The notes: generated by a model not told the origin, from the letters alone. DNA of 64,000 nt from Streptomyces sp. CB01635 (GCF_002803065.1 NZ_NNBL01000014.1:1-64000), one strand, 5' to 3'; counted from the stretch's first letter, positions 42,973 through 51,655 are shown. Translations and numbers: made by a program.

Positions 42973-44632
42973 AAGCCGTGAGTTCTCCGCTGAGCTTCTC
43001 GTGGATCTGGGCGCTGGGCCGGTTCAGGCCGATGATCTCTACGGTCTTGCCGCGCTGCTCGTACTTCGTCTCGATCGCGTCGAGGGCAGCTACGGAGGAG
43101 GCGTCCCAGATGTGGGCGGCGCTCAGATCGATGACGACCCTGTCGGGGTCGGTGGCGTAGTCGAACCGGCCGACGAGGTCGTTGGAGGAGGCGAAGAACA
43201 GTTCGCCGGTGACGCGGTAGACGACGGTCGCGTCGTCGGGGTCGGTGACCGCGGTGACCTCGGCGAAGTGGGCGACTCGCTTCGCGAAGACGACCATCGC
43301 GGTGATCGTGCCGACCACGACGCCGATGGCGAGGTTGTGGGTGCTGACCACGCACACGACGGTGATCACCATGACGGCGATCTCGCCCGTGGGCATCCGC
43401 TTCAGCGTCCTGGGAGCGACGGAGTGCCAGTCGAACGTCGCGAAACACACCATGACCATCACCGCGACCAGCGCGGCCATCGGGATGTCGGACACGATCG
43501 GGCCGAAGACGATGCACAGCACCATCAGGAACACGCCCGCCAGGAACGTGGACAGACGGGTGCGGGCGCCGGAGACCCGTACGTTGATCATCGTCTGGCC
43601 GATCATGGCGCAGCCGCCCATGCCGCCGAAGAAGCCGGTGACGATGTTGGCGATGCCCTGGCCGATGGACTCACGGGTCTTGGAGGAGTGGGTGTCGGTG
43701 ATCTCGTCGACCAGCTTGGCCGTCATCAGCGACTCCATCAGGCCGACCAGCGCCATGGCGAGTGCGTACGGGGCGATGGTGGTCAGCGTGTCCAGGGTGA
43801 AGGGCACATCCGGCAGGCCCGGCACCGGCAGGGACGAGGGCAGGTCTCCCTTGTCGCCGACGGTCGGGACCGCGATCCCCGCGGCAACGGTGATGACGGT
43901 GAGGATGACGATCGACACCAGCGGCGCCGGGATCACCTTGGTGACCTTGGGGAAGAACACCATGAGCGCCAGGCCGCCCGCGATCAGCGGGTAGACCGGC
44001 CACGGCACGTCGCGCATCTCGGGGACCTGGGCCATGAAGACGAGGATGGCCAGGGAGTTCACGAAGCCGACCATCACGCTGCGCGGCACGAACCGCATCA
44101 GCTTCGCCACTCCGAGGGCGCCGAGAACGATCTGGAAGACGCCCGCCAGGATGACGGCGGCGACGAGATGGCCGAAGCCGTGCTCGCGGTTGAGCGGGGC
44201 GATGACCAGGGCCACGGCGCCGGTCGCGGCCGAGATCATCGCCCGGCGTCCGCCGACGATCGCGATGGTCACGGCCATGGTGAAAGCCGCGAACAGACCG
44301 ATCGCCGGATCGACCCCGGCGATGACCGAGAACGAGATCGCCTCCGGGATCAGGGCCAGGCCGACGACCAGGCCCGCGAGAATCTCGGTCCGCCAGACCT
44401 TCGGGTCGGACAGCCAGTCAGGCTTCAGACCACGCAGCCGGGCCACGGGGGACAGTGCGGACGTGGGTGGTGCGGACGTGGAGGACGGTGCGGGAGTGGA
44501 CAAGGGAGGAAGAACCTGTCGTGCTCGGGCACGCCAGGCGTCATCTGGGGCGGCGTGCGTGAGGGCGCGGGAGGACGGGCGGCTTTCCGCGGCGTCCGCG
44601 AGCGGCGGGCTGAAGTCACTGGCAGCGGGCAC
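42971..44632 (-). CDS. SulP-family anion transporter with STAS domain
   Basis: 553 aa. A 70-residue Pro/Ser/Ala N-terminal extension precedes LAGLVVGLALIPEAISFSVIAG, the SulP signature. About 11 membrane segments follow, then a STAS domain at about 440-550 (VVYRVTGELFFASSNDLVGRF; VIDLSAAHIWDASSVAALD). Probably takes up sulfate or bicarbonate. It converges on the ars operon and shares its terminator; arsenate is not a known SulP substrate, so no functional link is claimed. An alternative start is the GTG before the TPAPSSTSAPP stretch. Confidence 0.92.
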   Translation of the reverse strand: MPAASDFSPPLADAAESRPSSRALTHAAPDDAWRARARQVLPPLSTPAPSSTSAPPTSALSPVARLRGLKPDWLSDPKVWRTEILAGLVVGLALIPEAISFSVIAGVDPAIGLFAAFTMAVTIAIVGGRRAMISAATGAVALVIAPLNREHGFGHLVAAVILAGVFQIVLGALGVAKLMRFVPRSVMVGFVNSLAILVFMAQVPEMRDVPWPVYPLIAGGLALMVFFPKVTKVIPAPLVSIVILTVITVAAGIAVPTVGDKGDLPSSLPVPGLPDVPFTLDTLTTIAPYALAMALVGLMESLMTAKLVDEITDTHSSKTRESIGQGIANIVTGFFGGMGGCAMIGQTMINVRVSGARTRLSTFLAGVFLMVLCIVFGPIVSDIPMAALVAVMVMVCFATFDWHSVAPRTLKRMPTGEIAVMVITVVCVVSTHNLAIGVVVGTITAMVVFAKRVAHFAEVTAVTDPDDATVVYRVTGELFFASSNDLVGRFDYATDPDRVVIDLSAAHIWDASSVAALDAIETKYEQRGKTVEIIGLNRPSAQIHEKLSGELTA

Positions 44633-44933
44633 CAGCCGTAGGAGCCGGGCGCCGCTCCGGAGGCGAACTGTCAGCGAAGGGTCACGGCGGGCAGGCGGCG
44701 GCGCTGAGCATCATGGGCATCCGCTCGCTCGCTCTCTCCTGCCGGCATCGGTCTTCGGTCTTCGCCGGGGGCGCCATCGGCCCCGGCACGGCAGAGGGTG
44801 CGGGACGTAGCCCGCACCTTGGAACCCAATTCTACGGCGCCTCCTCAGGGCGGTTTCCGGCTCTGCACCGAGGCCGACATCGCACGCCGCCCCACCGCCC
44901 TCCCTGCCCCTCCCCCGGAGGGCCCTGAGCCCG
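44633..44933. other. intergenic region upstream of sulP
   Basis: 300 bp with no supported ORF. A small hairpin, GCGGGACGTAGCCCGC, lies at about 44800-44815. It should contain the sulP promoter. Confidence 0.4.
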
Positions 44934-45356
44934 CTACCCCGCAGCGACCGCCCGGCCCTTCGGGCCATGTCCCGTCACAGCGGCGATCACAGCGGAAAGC
45001 GCCGAGGTCACGACCAGGCTCCCCACCATGACAAGCCCCACGCCGATCACGAAGAGGCCGCTCGCGTCGTCCGACCAGTCGTAGTACGCGGCCACGGTGA
45101 GACCGGCCGTGGGGCCGAGCACCGCGGCCACCGTGCCGCGCCGGGATGCCGCCCAGTACACCGCCGGCAACAGGGTCAGTACGAGGCCGATCACCTGCCA
45201 CGCCTCGTACGGGCCGGTCGTCGAGCCGTCGGGGTGCACGTCACGTTGCTGGTCCCAGCCCAGCCAGCCGGCCCACGCCGCCAGTGCCACCGCGGCCGGC
45301 GCGATGACCCCCAGCAGTTGGAACGTTCGCTTCGGCAGTCGCTCATTCGTATCCAT
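44934..45356 (-). CDS. small four-helix membrane protein
   Basis: 140 aa from ATG 45356 (MDTNERLPKRTFQ). Four hydrophobic segments: LLGVIAPAAVALAAWAGWL, AWQVIGLVLTLLPAVYWAA, TVAAVLGPTAGLTVAAYY and LFVIGVGLVMVGSLVVTSALSAVI. No known motif. Its control region faces the degenerate ABC transporter remnant. Confidence 0.75.
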   Translation of the reverse strand: MDTNERLPKRTFQLLGVIAPAAVALAAWAGWLGWDQQRDVHPDGSTTGPYEAWQVIGLVLTLLPAVYWAASRRGTVAAVLGPTAGLTVAAYYDWSDDASGLFVIGVGLVMVGSLVVTSALSAVIAAVTGHGPKGRAVAAG

Positions 45357-45497
45357 GGGCCAAGGGTTTCGCCTCACGCCACAACGGCCCAGAGCGCTGG
45401 TACTCACCTGCGACCGAGTACCGAATACCGAGTACAACCGGCACACGGCCGCCCCTCCCCGCACTCCCCGGCAGCCCCCATCAGCCCTTGACGGGTC

Positions 45498-45514
45498 CTG
45501 ACAGGTCCTGTCAG
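45498..45514. promoter_or_regulatory. perfect palindrome, likely TetR-type operator
   Basis: CTGACAGG-T-CCTGTCAG, 8-bp arms around a single base, with a third CTGTCAG half-site right after it (45519-45524). It lies 113 bp before the DrrA-like ABC ATPase remnant, a common setting for a TetR repressor site. No TetR gene remains in the window. Confidence 0.45.
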
Positions 45515-45627
45515 TCCCTGTCAGCCGTCTGTCCGCCGTCTGCCAGCGGCGCTCGGCATCGTCGTAGTCACCGAGAACGACGACAGCGAAACCGACAGGG
45601 AACAGGAAGAGGGAGGGACAGGCGACG

Positions 45628-46025
45628 TCCTACGCCATCCGGGCCGAGGGGCTCGTCAGGCGGTACGGGGACACGGTCGCGCTGGACGGGGTCGACCTGG
45701 AGGTGCCCGCCGGGAAGGTGCTCGGCGTCCTCGGGCCGAACGGCGCCGGCAAGACCACCACCGTGCGGATCCTGTCCACGCTGATGCGGCCCGACGCCGG
45801 GCGCGCCACGGTCGGCGGGTTCGACGTGGTGAAGGACCCCGTACGGGTGCGGGGGCTGATCGGGCTCACGGGTCAGTACGCCTCCGTGGACGAGGGCCTG
45901 TCCGGGGTCGAGAACCTCGTACTGCTCGGGCGGCTGCTCGGGGTGTCGCGGCGGGACGCCGGGGCGCGGGCCGCCGAGCTGCTGGAGCAGTTCGAGCTCA
46001 CCGCTGCCGCCACCCGCCCGCGCCG
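45628..46025 (+). pseudogene. truncated DrrA-like ABC transporter ATPase
   Basis: The frame begins [16 protein letters not shown] without a start codon (GCGACG where ATGACG is expected) and holds Walker [19 protein letters not shown], the Q-loop [20 protein letters not shown] and [12 protein letters not shown]. It ends just before the signature (SGG) motif. The next sequence belongs to a BTAD regulator on the other strand. So it lost the signature, Walker B, its permease partner and probably its start. Confidence 0.75.
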
Positions 46026-46450
46026 GTACGCCTCCTGCCGGGTCGCCGCCTCCACGGACAGCCTGGTCTTCCCGGCGCCACCGGGCCCGACGAGCGTGAC
46101 GAGGCGGGACCCGGTGAGCAGCGCGGCAAGCCCTTCGAGCTCGCGGTCCCGGCCCACGAACTGGTGAGCGGCGCGGGAATCCTGCTCGGCGCGGCCTCGG
46201 GCCGGGCGACGGGCTGCTCCAACTCGCCCCGCAGCAGAGCCAGATGGATCTCGCGCAGCTTCGCCGACGGGTCGACCCCGAGTTCCTCGCCGAGCCTGCC
46301 ACGCGTCTCCTCGTACACCGCCAGCGCGTCGGCCTGGCGCCCCGCCGCGGCCAGCGCCCGCATCCGCAGCCCGGCCGGCCGCTCGCTCAACGGCCGCTCT
46401 CCGCCCGCCACTTCGAGGCCTCGAAGGCCGGCACCGAACCCAGCAGAGCG
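46020..46450 (-). pseudogene. truncated BTAD/AfsR-type (SARP-like) regulator
   Basis: Frame 1 carries the bacterial transcriptional activator domain end, [23 protein letters not shown] and [20 protein letters not shown]. Frame 2 continues with [21 protein letters not shown] and [16 protein letters not shown], the P-loop of the AfsR NB-ARC domain. The frames differ by a 1-base loss at about 46160 (SFVGRD to SSWAG). The DNA-binding N-terminus and everything after the P-loop are missing. Meets the ABC ATPase remnant tail-in at about 46025. Confidence 0.75.
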
Positions 46451-46641
46451 ACTCGCACGAGTCCCGCCTCCCCCATGTCCCGCCCCTGGCCCGCGTGCGG
46501 AGAGGCCGGTGGCGTACAGATCTACCACGCGCCCGATCGCCCGCCCCGGGACGGGCGATTCCGTACGACTTCGGTACGCCTCTCGGGTGGGCGGGCCGTC
46601 ACGCCCGTTTCCCCCGGCGCCCGACGGCCGTTGCTGAAGGC

Positions 46642-46917
46642 ATGATCTCCACACGACGTGTTCTCGCCGCGGTCGCTCTGGCCGCCGGCGCCTCCGCTCT
46701 CGCCATGCCCGCGGCCCAGGCCGCTCCCGTAGGTCCCCTCGGCAACATGAAGCCCATCAGCCTCGACGACCTCACCACCAGCGGCATTCCGGCCGAGCAC
46801 AGGGCCGAGATCCCCACGGTGAACGAGCAGCTCGGCGGCCTGAACCGGCTGAACGAACTGCACCAGGTCACCGACCTGGTGGCGCCGGTGACGGGGCTTC
46901 TGCCGTCGGTGAGCTAG
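46642..46917 (+). CDS. small secreted protein of unknown function
   Basis: 91 aa. Signal peptide [27 protein letters not shown], mature part of 64 residues ([20 protein letters not shown] ... [19 protein letters not shown]) with no Cys. The pattern is common in small Streptomyces exported proteins near chaplin/rodlin genes. Closed by a terminator shared with the converging rodlin gene. Confidence 0.75.
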   Translation: MISTRRVLAAVALAAGASALAMPAAQAAPVGPLGNMKPISLDDLTTSGIPAEHRAEIPTVNEQLGGLNRLNELHQVTDLVAPVTGLLPSVS

Positions 46918-46959
46918 CGAAGCCGGTAAGCAGTAGCCGGTAAGCAAAAAGCGGGCACA

Positions 46960-47000
46960 CGAAAGCGGGGGCAACCGGAATCCGGTTGCCCCCGCTTTCG
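46960..47000. terminator. bidirectional terminator
   Basis: A perfect 20-bp inverted repeat (46960-46979 and 46981-47000; arms start CGAAAGCGGGGGCAACC) around one base. It ends 7 bp from the stop codon of the rodlin gene and 43 bp after that of the small secreted protein. Confidence 0.9.
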
Positions 47001-47006
47001 TGGCTA

Positions 47007-47414
47007 CTAGCGGTTGGCGACGCCGTTGCCCGACAGGATCGGGAAGTCGTCCAGGATGTGCGACAGCGGCTCGTCGCCCTTGGCCTGGGTGGAGTTCTCG
47101 ACGCACTGCTGGTTCTGCGGGGCCGACAGGATCGGGATGTCATGGATGCCGACCGGCACGACGCCGGCCAGCGAGCTGACATTGGCCTTCGCCGGCAGAG
47201 CGATGCAGGGCTTGTTCAGCGAGCCCTGGACGAGCCCGAGCTGCGGGCTCAGGTCGCCGTGCGTCGAGGAGTTGCCGTACACCTGCGAGGCGCCATTGCC
47301 GCTGTTCGACGTGGTGCCGCCGCCGTCCCCGATGGCGAGGGCCTGGGGGGCGGCCACTGCCGACATACCAGCGACGGAGGCAGCGATGGCCGCGGTTGCC
47401 CACAGCTTCTTCAT
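47007..47414 (-). CDS. rdl: rodlin family protein (copy 1)
   Basis: 135 aa. Signal peptide MKKLWATAAIAASVAGMSAVAAPQALA, then IGDGGGTTSNSGNGASQVYGN, LSPQLGLVQGSLNKPCIALPA, DIPILSAPQNQQCVENSTQAKGDEPLSHILDD and FPILSGNG. Two Cys in the mature part. Rodlins form the paired-rod (rodlet) layer with chaplins on aerial hyphae and spores in Streptomyces. The 3' 148 bp (47021-47168) is identical to rodlin copy 2. The mature N-terminal part differs (SSTHGDLSPQ, AKANVSSLAG). Confidence 0.92.
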   Translation of the reverse strand: MKKLWATAAIAASVAGMSAVAAPQALAIGDGGGTTSNSGNGASQVYGNSSTHGDLSPQLGLVQGSLNKPCIALPAKANVSSLAGVVPVGIHDIPILSAPQNQQCVENSTQAKGDEPLSHILDDFPILSGNGVANR

Positions 47415-47523
47415 GGTGAATCCCTTCAATCGGCGGGCTCCGGTCACGGAGCCGCATGGTCATCAACTGAGCCGGGCCGATGCGGTTTCGCGGTGCAACC
47501 CGATTGGCCCAGCGCACTTACGG

Positions 47524-48621
47524 TCAGAAACAGGCCAGCGTGTTCCCGCGCACCGCCGTCTCGGCCCCGATGCGCGGGGGGTCAAAGGGCTGCGCGGTGG
47601 AGTCGCGGGGGGTGAGGGTCCGGTCCCGGTTGAGCCTGGCGAACGTCTTCTCCGCCGCCGCCTCGTCCCACGCCGGCGTCGTACCGACGCCTTCGATGAC
47701 CGGGTTGAACCCGGCGATGGGCACGACGGTGAACTCCGTCTGCGCGGCGGGCAGTCGGCTCACTTCGCTGCCGAGGTCGATGAGCTCCTCAGGTGTGAAC
47801 CCCTGGTCGACCTTCGTCGAGCCGAGCACGGTCCGCGCCAGGTCGATCCCCCTGCCCGGATCGGTGAGGATCCGGGCGGTGTCGAGTCTGTGCATGACGC
47901 CGACCAGGAAACGGTGCCGGCGCTGGATCCGCCCCAGGTCGGCGCTTGCGTCCACATGGCGCGAGCGGACGTACTGCAAGGCCTTACCGCCCCCGAGGCG
48001 GTGCCGGCCGGGCCGGAGGTCCAGCTTGGTGGCCGAGTCGGACAGCCGCCTGGGGGTGCAGACGTCCACCCCCTCGACCGCGTTCACGCTGTCCATGAAC
48101 CGCCTGAAGTCGATCTGCAGATAGTGGTCGACCCTGACGTTCGTCATGGCCTCCACCGTGCGGACCGAGAGCGCGGGACCGCCCTCCGCGAAGGCAGCGT
48201 TGATCTTCGCGGGGTGGGCGGGGAACTGCTCCCCGGTGCCCGGGTCCCGGTGCGCGGGGATCTGCGCCAACGAGTCCCTGGGGAGGCTGGCCACGCTGAC
48301 GTGGTCACGCCGCTGCGAGACATGGATCAGCATCAGCGAATCGGTGCAGCCGCAGGCGAATCCATCGGCGTGGAACTTCTTCTTCTCCTGGCTCGAGATG
48401 GTGTCCCGGCCGTCCGTCCCCATGAGCAGAATATTTGTGCCGGGGCCCTCGGCAGGCCGGTTCACAGCGCCGTTGAACGCATCGACCCGCTGAATCCTGC
48501 CCGGCAGCGCGGAAACGGAATTATCCGCCACGGAAACCGCCGTAGCGAGAAGTACACCCAGGACTGCCGCGCCCAGGGGGACCTTTCTCCGACGACTCAT
48601 TCGCGAAGGGCGTTTCGTCAC
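47524..48621 (-). CDS. LytR-CpsA-Psr (LCP) family protein
   Basis: 365 aa from GTG 48621 (GGAG 8 nt upstream). N-terminal membrane helix (KVPLGAAVLGVLLATAVSVA). LCP features: ILLMGTDGRDTISS, GCTDSLMLIHVSQRRDHVSVASLPRDSL with the phosphate-binding Arg, and KALQYVRSRHVDASADLGRIQRRHRFL. LCP enzymes attach polyanionic glycopolymers from a polyprenyl carrier to peptidoglycan. It sits among rodlin genes; chaplin/rodlin assembly on LCP-anchored glycans has been proposed for Streptomyces, so a shared surface role is plausible. Confidence 0.92.
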   Translation of the reverse strand: MTKRPSRMSRRRKVPLGAAVLGVLLATAVSVADNSVSALPGRIQRVDAFNGAVNRPAEGPGTNILLMGTDGRDTISSQEKKKFHADGFACGCTDSLMLIHVSQRRDHVSVASLPRDSLAQIPAHRDPGTGEQFPAHPAKINAAFAEGGPALSVRTVEAMTNVRVDHYLQIDFRRFMDSVNAVEGVDVCTPRRLSDSATKLDLRPGRHRLGGGKALQYVRSRHVDASADLGRIQRRHRFLVGVMHRLDTARILTDPGRGIDLARTVLGSTKVDQGFTPEELIDLGSEVSRLPAAQTEFTVVPIAGFNPVIEGVGTTPAWDEAAAEKTFARLNRDRTLTPRDSTAQPFDPPRIGAETAVRGNTLACF

Positions 48622-48801
48622 CTGATTCGCTCCACAGCAGAGGGACAGATCTGACGGCACCGTATGCCGACCGAATAGCTTGAACGATGACCGCCCCGCG
48701 CGCCGCCGGGAAGTAACTCTTTCGCCCTAAAGGGAACTGTTTCGACTCGCGGAGAAGATGGAACAGAGAGCCAGAGGTCGCCCCGAGGAAGGCGAAGTAC
48801 C
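48622..48801. promoter_or_regulatory. divergent region LCP gene / small acidic-basic protein gene
   Basis: 180 bp. It must contain both divergent promoters. No clear palindrome is visible. Confidence 0.4.
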
Positions 48802-49041
48802 GTGCCGGAGAACAAGAACCGCCGACCACCCAAGGGCTTTATTCCGCAGAGCCGGGAGTCGCCCGAATACCAAATCGACGAACCCCTTTACGGGGCGCTG
48901 TTCGACAGCTGGAGGCAGCGGGGCAGAACGCTTCCCGGGCAGCCCGACCGGGAGTGGGACGAGATCGTCGCCCGGGACATCTGGCCCCGGGACGGCCAGG
49001 GCCGTTGGGCCGCCGGGCAGGCGGACGACCCAACGGAATGA
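48802..49041 (+). CDS. small hydrophilic protein of unknown function
   Basis: 79 aa, GTG start, GAGGAAGGCG upstream. PPKGFIPQSRESPEYQIDEPLYGALFDSWRQRGRTLPG then WDEIVARDIWP. Normal codon bias; no signal peptide or known motif. Converges on rodlin copy 2 with a 9-bp gap, so transcription of either gene could affect the other. Confidence 0.7.
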   Translation: MPENKNRRPPKGFIPQSRESPEYQIDEPLYGALFDSWRQRGRTLPGQPDREWDEIVARDIWPRDGQGRWAAGQADDPTE

Positions 49042-49050
49042 CACCGCGGC

Positions 49051-49461
49051 TCAGCGGTTGTGGGCGCCGTTGCCCGACAGGATCGGGAAGTCGTCCAGGA
49101 TGTGCGACAGCGGCTCGTCGCCCTTGGCCTGGGTGGAGTTCTCGACGCACTGCTGGTTCTGCGGGGCCGACAGGATCGGGATGTCATGGATGCCGACCGG
49201 CACGACGCCGGCGACCCCACCTGCGTTGCCCTTGACCGGCAGAGCGATGCAGGGCTTGTTGAGCGAGCCCTGGATGAGCGCCATCTGCGGGCTCATCTTG
49301 CCGTACGTGGCGGAGTTGCCGTACACCTGCGAGGCGCCGTTGCCGCTGTTCGACGTGGTGCCGCCGTCGTTGCCGATCGCCATGGCCTGGGGGGCCGCGA
49401 CCGCCGAGATACCGGCGACCGAGGCGGCGACTGCGGCAGCCGCCATGACCTTCTTCATCAT
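49051..49461 (-). CDS. rdl: rodlin family protein (copy 2)
   Basis: 136 aa. Signal peptide MMKKVMAAAAVAASVAGISAVAAPQAMA, mature part with TTSNSGNGASQVYGNSATYG, KMSPQMALIQGSLNKPCIALPV and the same DIPILSAPQNQQC...FPILSGNG end as the other copies. Three adjacent in-frame ATG codons at the start (49464, 49461, 49458); the middle one aligns with copy 3. Head-to-head with copy 3 across a 235-bp region. Confidence 0.93.
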   Translation of the reverse strand: MMKKVMAAAAVAASVAGISAVAAPQAMAIGNDGGTTSNSGNGASQVYGNSATYGKMSPQMALIQGSLNKPCIALPVKGNAGGVAGVVPVGIHDIPILSAPQNQQCVENSTQAKGDEPLSHILDDFPILSGNGAHNR

Positions 49462-49696
49462 CATGAATTCCCTTCTCGTTGCCCCCGACCCGGGAGCTCC
49501 ATGCCCAACTAAAATTTGCACGCATGGTTGCCCGGGTTCACTCTGACGGGTCCGCCCAGGCGTCGCCGACTAAATGACTATCGGTCGATCGCTCTCTGCA
49601 TGTGCAGCCCGACCGAGTGAAGCACCGCAACCAATTCGACCGGCGCCCTGTTGTCCGGGCAGCATTAACTGGCGTCTGCGCGAAAAGGAACTGAAA
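49462..49696. promoter_or_regulatory. divergent promoter region between rodlin copies 2 and 3
   Basis: 235 bp between two divergent, near-identical rodlin genes, with A/T-rich pieces next to each start (CTAAAATTTGC, GACTAAATGACTATCGGTCGATCG). In S. coelicolor rodlin genes are also divergent and depend on late developmental sigma factors. I cannot identify a specific site here. Confidence 0.6.
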
Positions 49697-50107
49697 ATGC
49701 TCAAGAAGGCAATGGCAGCGGCAGCGGTCGCCGTTTCGGTCGTCGGCGTCTCGGCCGCGTCCGCCTCTCAGGCGCTGGCCATCGGTGACGACGGCGGCAC
49801 CACGTCGAACAGCGGCAACGGCGCCTCGCAGGTGTACGGCAACTCCGCCACGTACGGCAAGATGAGCCCGCAGCTCGGCCTCATCCAGGGCTCGCTGAAC
49901 AAGCCCTGCATCGCTCTGCCGGTCAAGGGCAACGCAGGTGGGGTCGCCGGCGTCGTGCCGGTCGGCATCCATGACATCCCGATCCTGTCGGCCCCGCAGA
50001 ACCAGCAGTGCGTCGAGAACTCCACCCAGGCCAAGGGCGACGAGCCGCTGTCGCACATCCTGGACGACTTCCCGATCCTGTCCGGGAACGGCGCCCACAA
50101 CCGCTGA
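49697..50107 (+). CDS. rdl: rodlin family protein (copy 3)
   Basis: 136 aa. Signal peptide MLKKAMAAAAVAVSVVGVSAASASQALA, then IGDDGGTTSNSGNGASQVYGN, KMSPQLGLIQGSLNKPCIALPV and FPILSGNGAHNR. From the Gly/Thr segment to the end it differs from copy 2 at only a few residues and a few silent bases. AAAAGGAA lies before the ATG. Ends at a hairpin terminator at 50126-50159. Confidence 0.93.
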   Translation: MLKKAMAAAAVAVSVVGVSAASASQALAIGDDGGTTSNSGNGASQVYGNSATYGKMSPQLGLIQGSLNKPCIALPVKGNAGGVAGVVPVGIHDIPILSAPQNQQCVENSTQAKGDEPLSHILDDFPILSGNGAHNR

Positions 50108-50125
50108 GCCACCCGCCCCGGGAAC

Positions 50126-50166
50126 CCGGGCCGCCCGCCTTCCAGGCGCGGCGGCCCGGTCTTCTT
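50126..50166 (+). terminator. terminator after rodlin copy 3
   Basis: CCGGGCCGC pairs with GCGGCCCGG, with CGCC/GGCG inside, then TCTTCTTT. Confidence 0.85.
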
Positions 50167-50279
50167 TGCCCTCGGCGCCCTTCTTTAACGCGGACGGCTC
50201 AATTCCCTTCCGCCTCACGGCTCGTTTTCACACCGAGGTAATGGCCTCAGTCATGAACGACGAGAGAAGGGTAGAGAGA

Positions 50280-50516
50280 GTGAATCTCAAGAAGAGCGCG
50301 ACGATCCTCGCCGGCGCTGTGCTGGCCCTGGGCATGGCCGCTCCGGCGTTCGCCGACGCCGGTACCAAGGGTGCCGCGGTCGGTTCGCCTGGTGTCCTCT
50401 CCGGCAACGTCGTGCAGGTCCCGATCCACATCCCGGTCAACCTGTGCGGCAACACCGTCAACGTGATCGCCGCGCTGAACCCGGCGCTCGGCAACGCCTG
50501 TGCCAACGACGACTGA
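50280..50516 (+). CDS. chp: short chaplin
   Basis: 78 aa from GTG 50280. Signal peptide VNLKKSATILAGAVLALGMAAPAFA, then one chaplin domain: GSPGVLSGNVVQVPIHIPVNL, CGNTVNVIAALNPALGNACAN with the two Cys that form an intramolecular disulfide. Short chaplins (ChpD-H type) assemble as amyloid films that lower surface tension so hyphae can grow into the air. Directly follows the rodlin genes, as rodlin and chaplin genes do elsewhere in Streptomyces. Confidence 0.94.
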   Translation: MNLKKSATILAGAVLALGMAAPAFADAGTKGAAVGSPGVLSGNVVQVPIHIPVNLCGNTVNVIAALNPALGNACANDD

Positions 50517-50609
50517 CTGACGCCGCGGCCGTCGGGCCGTGGCTCCGCCGGCCTTGGACACGTCTCGTACTCCAAGGCCGGCTTCATCTGCGAGCAGGAA
50601 GACAACTTG

Positions 50610-51386
50610 ATGCGACAGGCCCTGAACTTGGGAATGGTCGCGGCTGCGGCCGCGACGAGCATTCTGTCCCTGCCGGGCTCCAGTGCGTTCGCCGCGTCGG
50701 GCGCAGACGGGCAGGCGGCGGGCTCCCCCGGCATTCTGTCGGGCAACACGCTCCAGGCCCCCCTGGACGTCCCGGTGAACGCGTGCGGGAACACGGTCGA
50801 CGTCGTCGCCGCGCTCAATCCGGCATTCGGCAACTCCTGTGAGAACAGGGGGAGTTCGCAGCCGTCATCCGTTCGCGGGGGCGGCTCCGACCGGGCCGTC
50901 GGCGGAGCTTCCCACGGGACCGGGGACGGCGGATACCGCGGCGGTGACGGCAAGTCCGAGGACGGTGCGCACGCCGAGAGTGACGCGCACGGGTCGCCCG
51001 GCATCCTGTCGGGCAACTCCGTACAGGCTCCGGTGCACACTCCCGTGAACGTGTGCGGGAACTCCGGGAACGTGGTCGGTGCGGTCAACCCCGCGACGGG
51101 CAACCACTGCTCCTCCGGAGTGGCCTCCCCGGAGGAGATCTCCGAGGTGCCTCCGCCGCCCGTGCGTGCCGTCGAGCCCCCGGCCCCGGTGCAGCCGCCG
51201 GCGACGCAGCGTCTGACTCCTCCGGACGTGAAGGCGCCGGTGCCGCACGCCCATGTCACGGGCGGGCACACGCAGTTGGCGGAGACCGGGACGGATCAGG
51301 ATCTGCTGGCCGCAGCGGCGGCGAGTGCCGGGCTGCTGATCGGCGGCGGGGTCCTCTACCGGCGGGGACGTGCCGCCGCCCGGTGA
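50610..51386 (+). CDS. chp: long chaplin with two chaplin domains and a sortase signal
   Basis: 258 aa. Signal peptide to about residue 30, chaplin domain 1 at about 39-80 (SPGILSGNTLQAPLDVPVNAC, GNTVDVVAALNPAFGNSC), a Gly/Ser/Asp linker, and chaplin domain 2 at about 126-167 (SPGILSGNSVQAPVHTPVNVC; GNSGNVVGAVNPATGNHC). A Pro-rich spacer leads to LAETG at 223-227, a hydrophobic helix and YRRGR. This is the ChpA-C type, anchored to peptidoglycan by a class E sortase. No sortase gene lies in the window. ATG 50610 has AGGAAG upstream. Confidence 0.95.
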   Translation: MRQALNLGMVAAAAATSILSLPGSSAFAASGADGQAAGSPGILSGNTLQAPLDVPVNACGNTVDVVAALNPAFGNSCENRGSSQPSSVRGGGSDRAVGGASHGTGDGGYRGGDGKSEDGAHAESDAHGSPGILSGNSVQAPVHTPVNVCGNSGNVVGAVNPATGNHCSSGVASPEEISEVPPPPVRAVEPPAPVQPPATQRLTPPDVKAPVPHAHVTGGHTQLAETGTDQDLLAAAAASAGLLIGGGVLYRRGRAAAR

Positions 51387-51655
51387 CGTGACCGCCCTAC
51401 GCCAGGCCGGGAAGAACCGACGTTCGTGCTCTTCCCGGCCGGCGGACAGGGCCGTTCAACCGCTTGCTGCCATCCCACGGCGCAATCGCCGACGGCTGAC
51501 GGGGGAGGCAGCCGGGCCCGTCTCACAACCGGGCCAGTCCACCACCGGGCGGCCCCCGCTGTGGAGCCGATTCACCCGTTCGCCCGCACCGTCACTCCAA
51601 AGGACGCCACGGGCGCGAACGCACCCGCGGCGGTCCCGGTCACCTGTCCGACCGT
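51387..51655. other. no gene seen downstream of the long chaplin
   Basis: About 270 bp, probably the 3' region of the chaplin gene plus remnant sequence. No clear hairpin. Confidence 0.35.

Larger units (their letters stand above)
49051..50107. repeat. long inverted repeat formed by rodlin copies 2 and 3
   Basis: About 330 bp of each gene is nearly identical in opposite orientation. The last 148 bp of copy 2 (49065-49212) is also identical to copy 1. Spacer about 240-350 bp. Confidence 0.9.
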
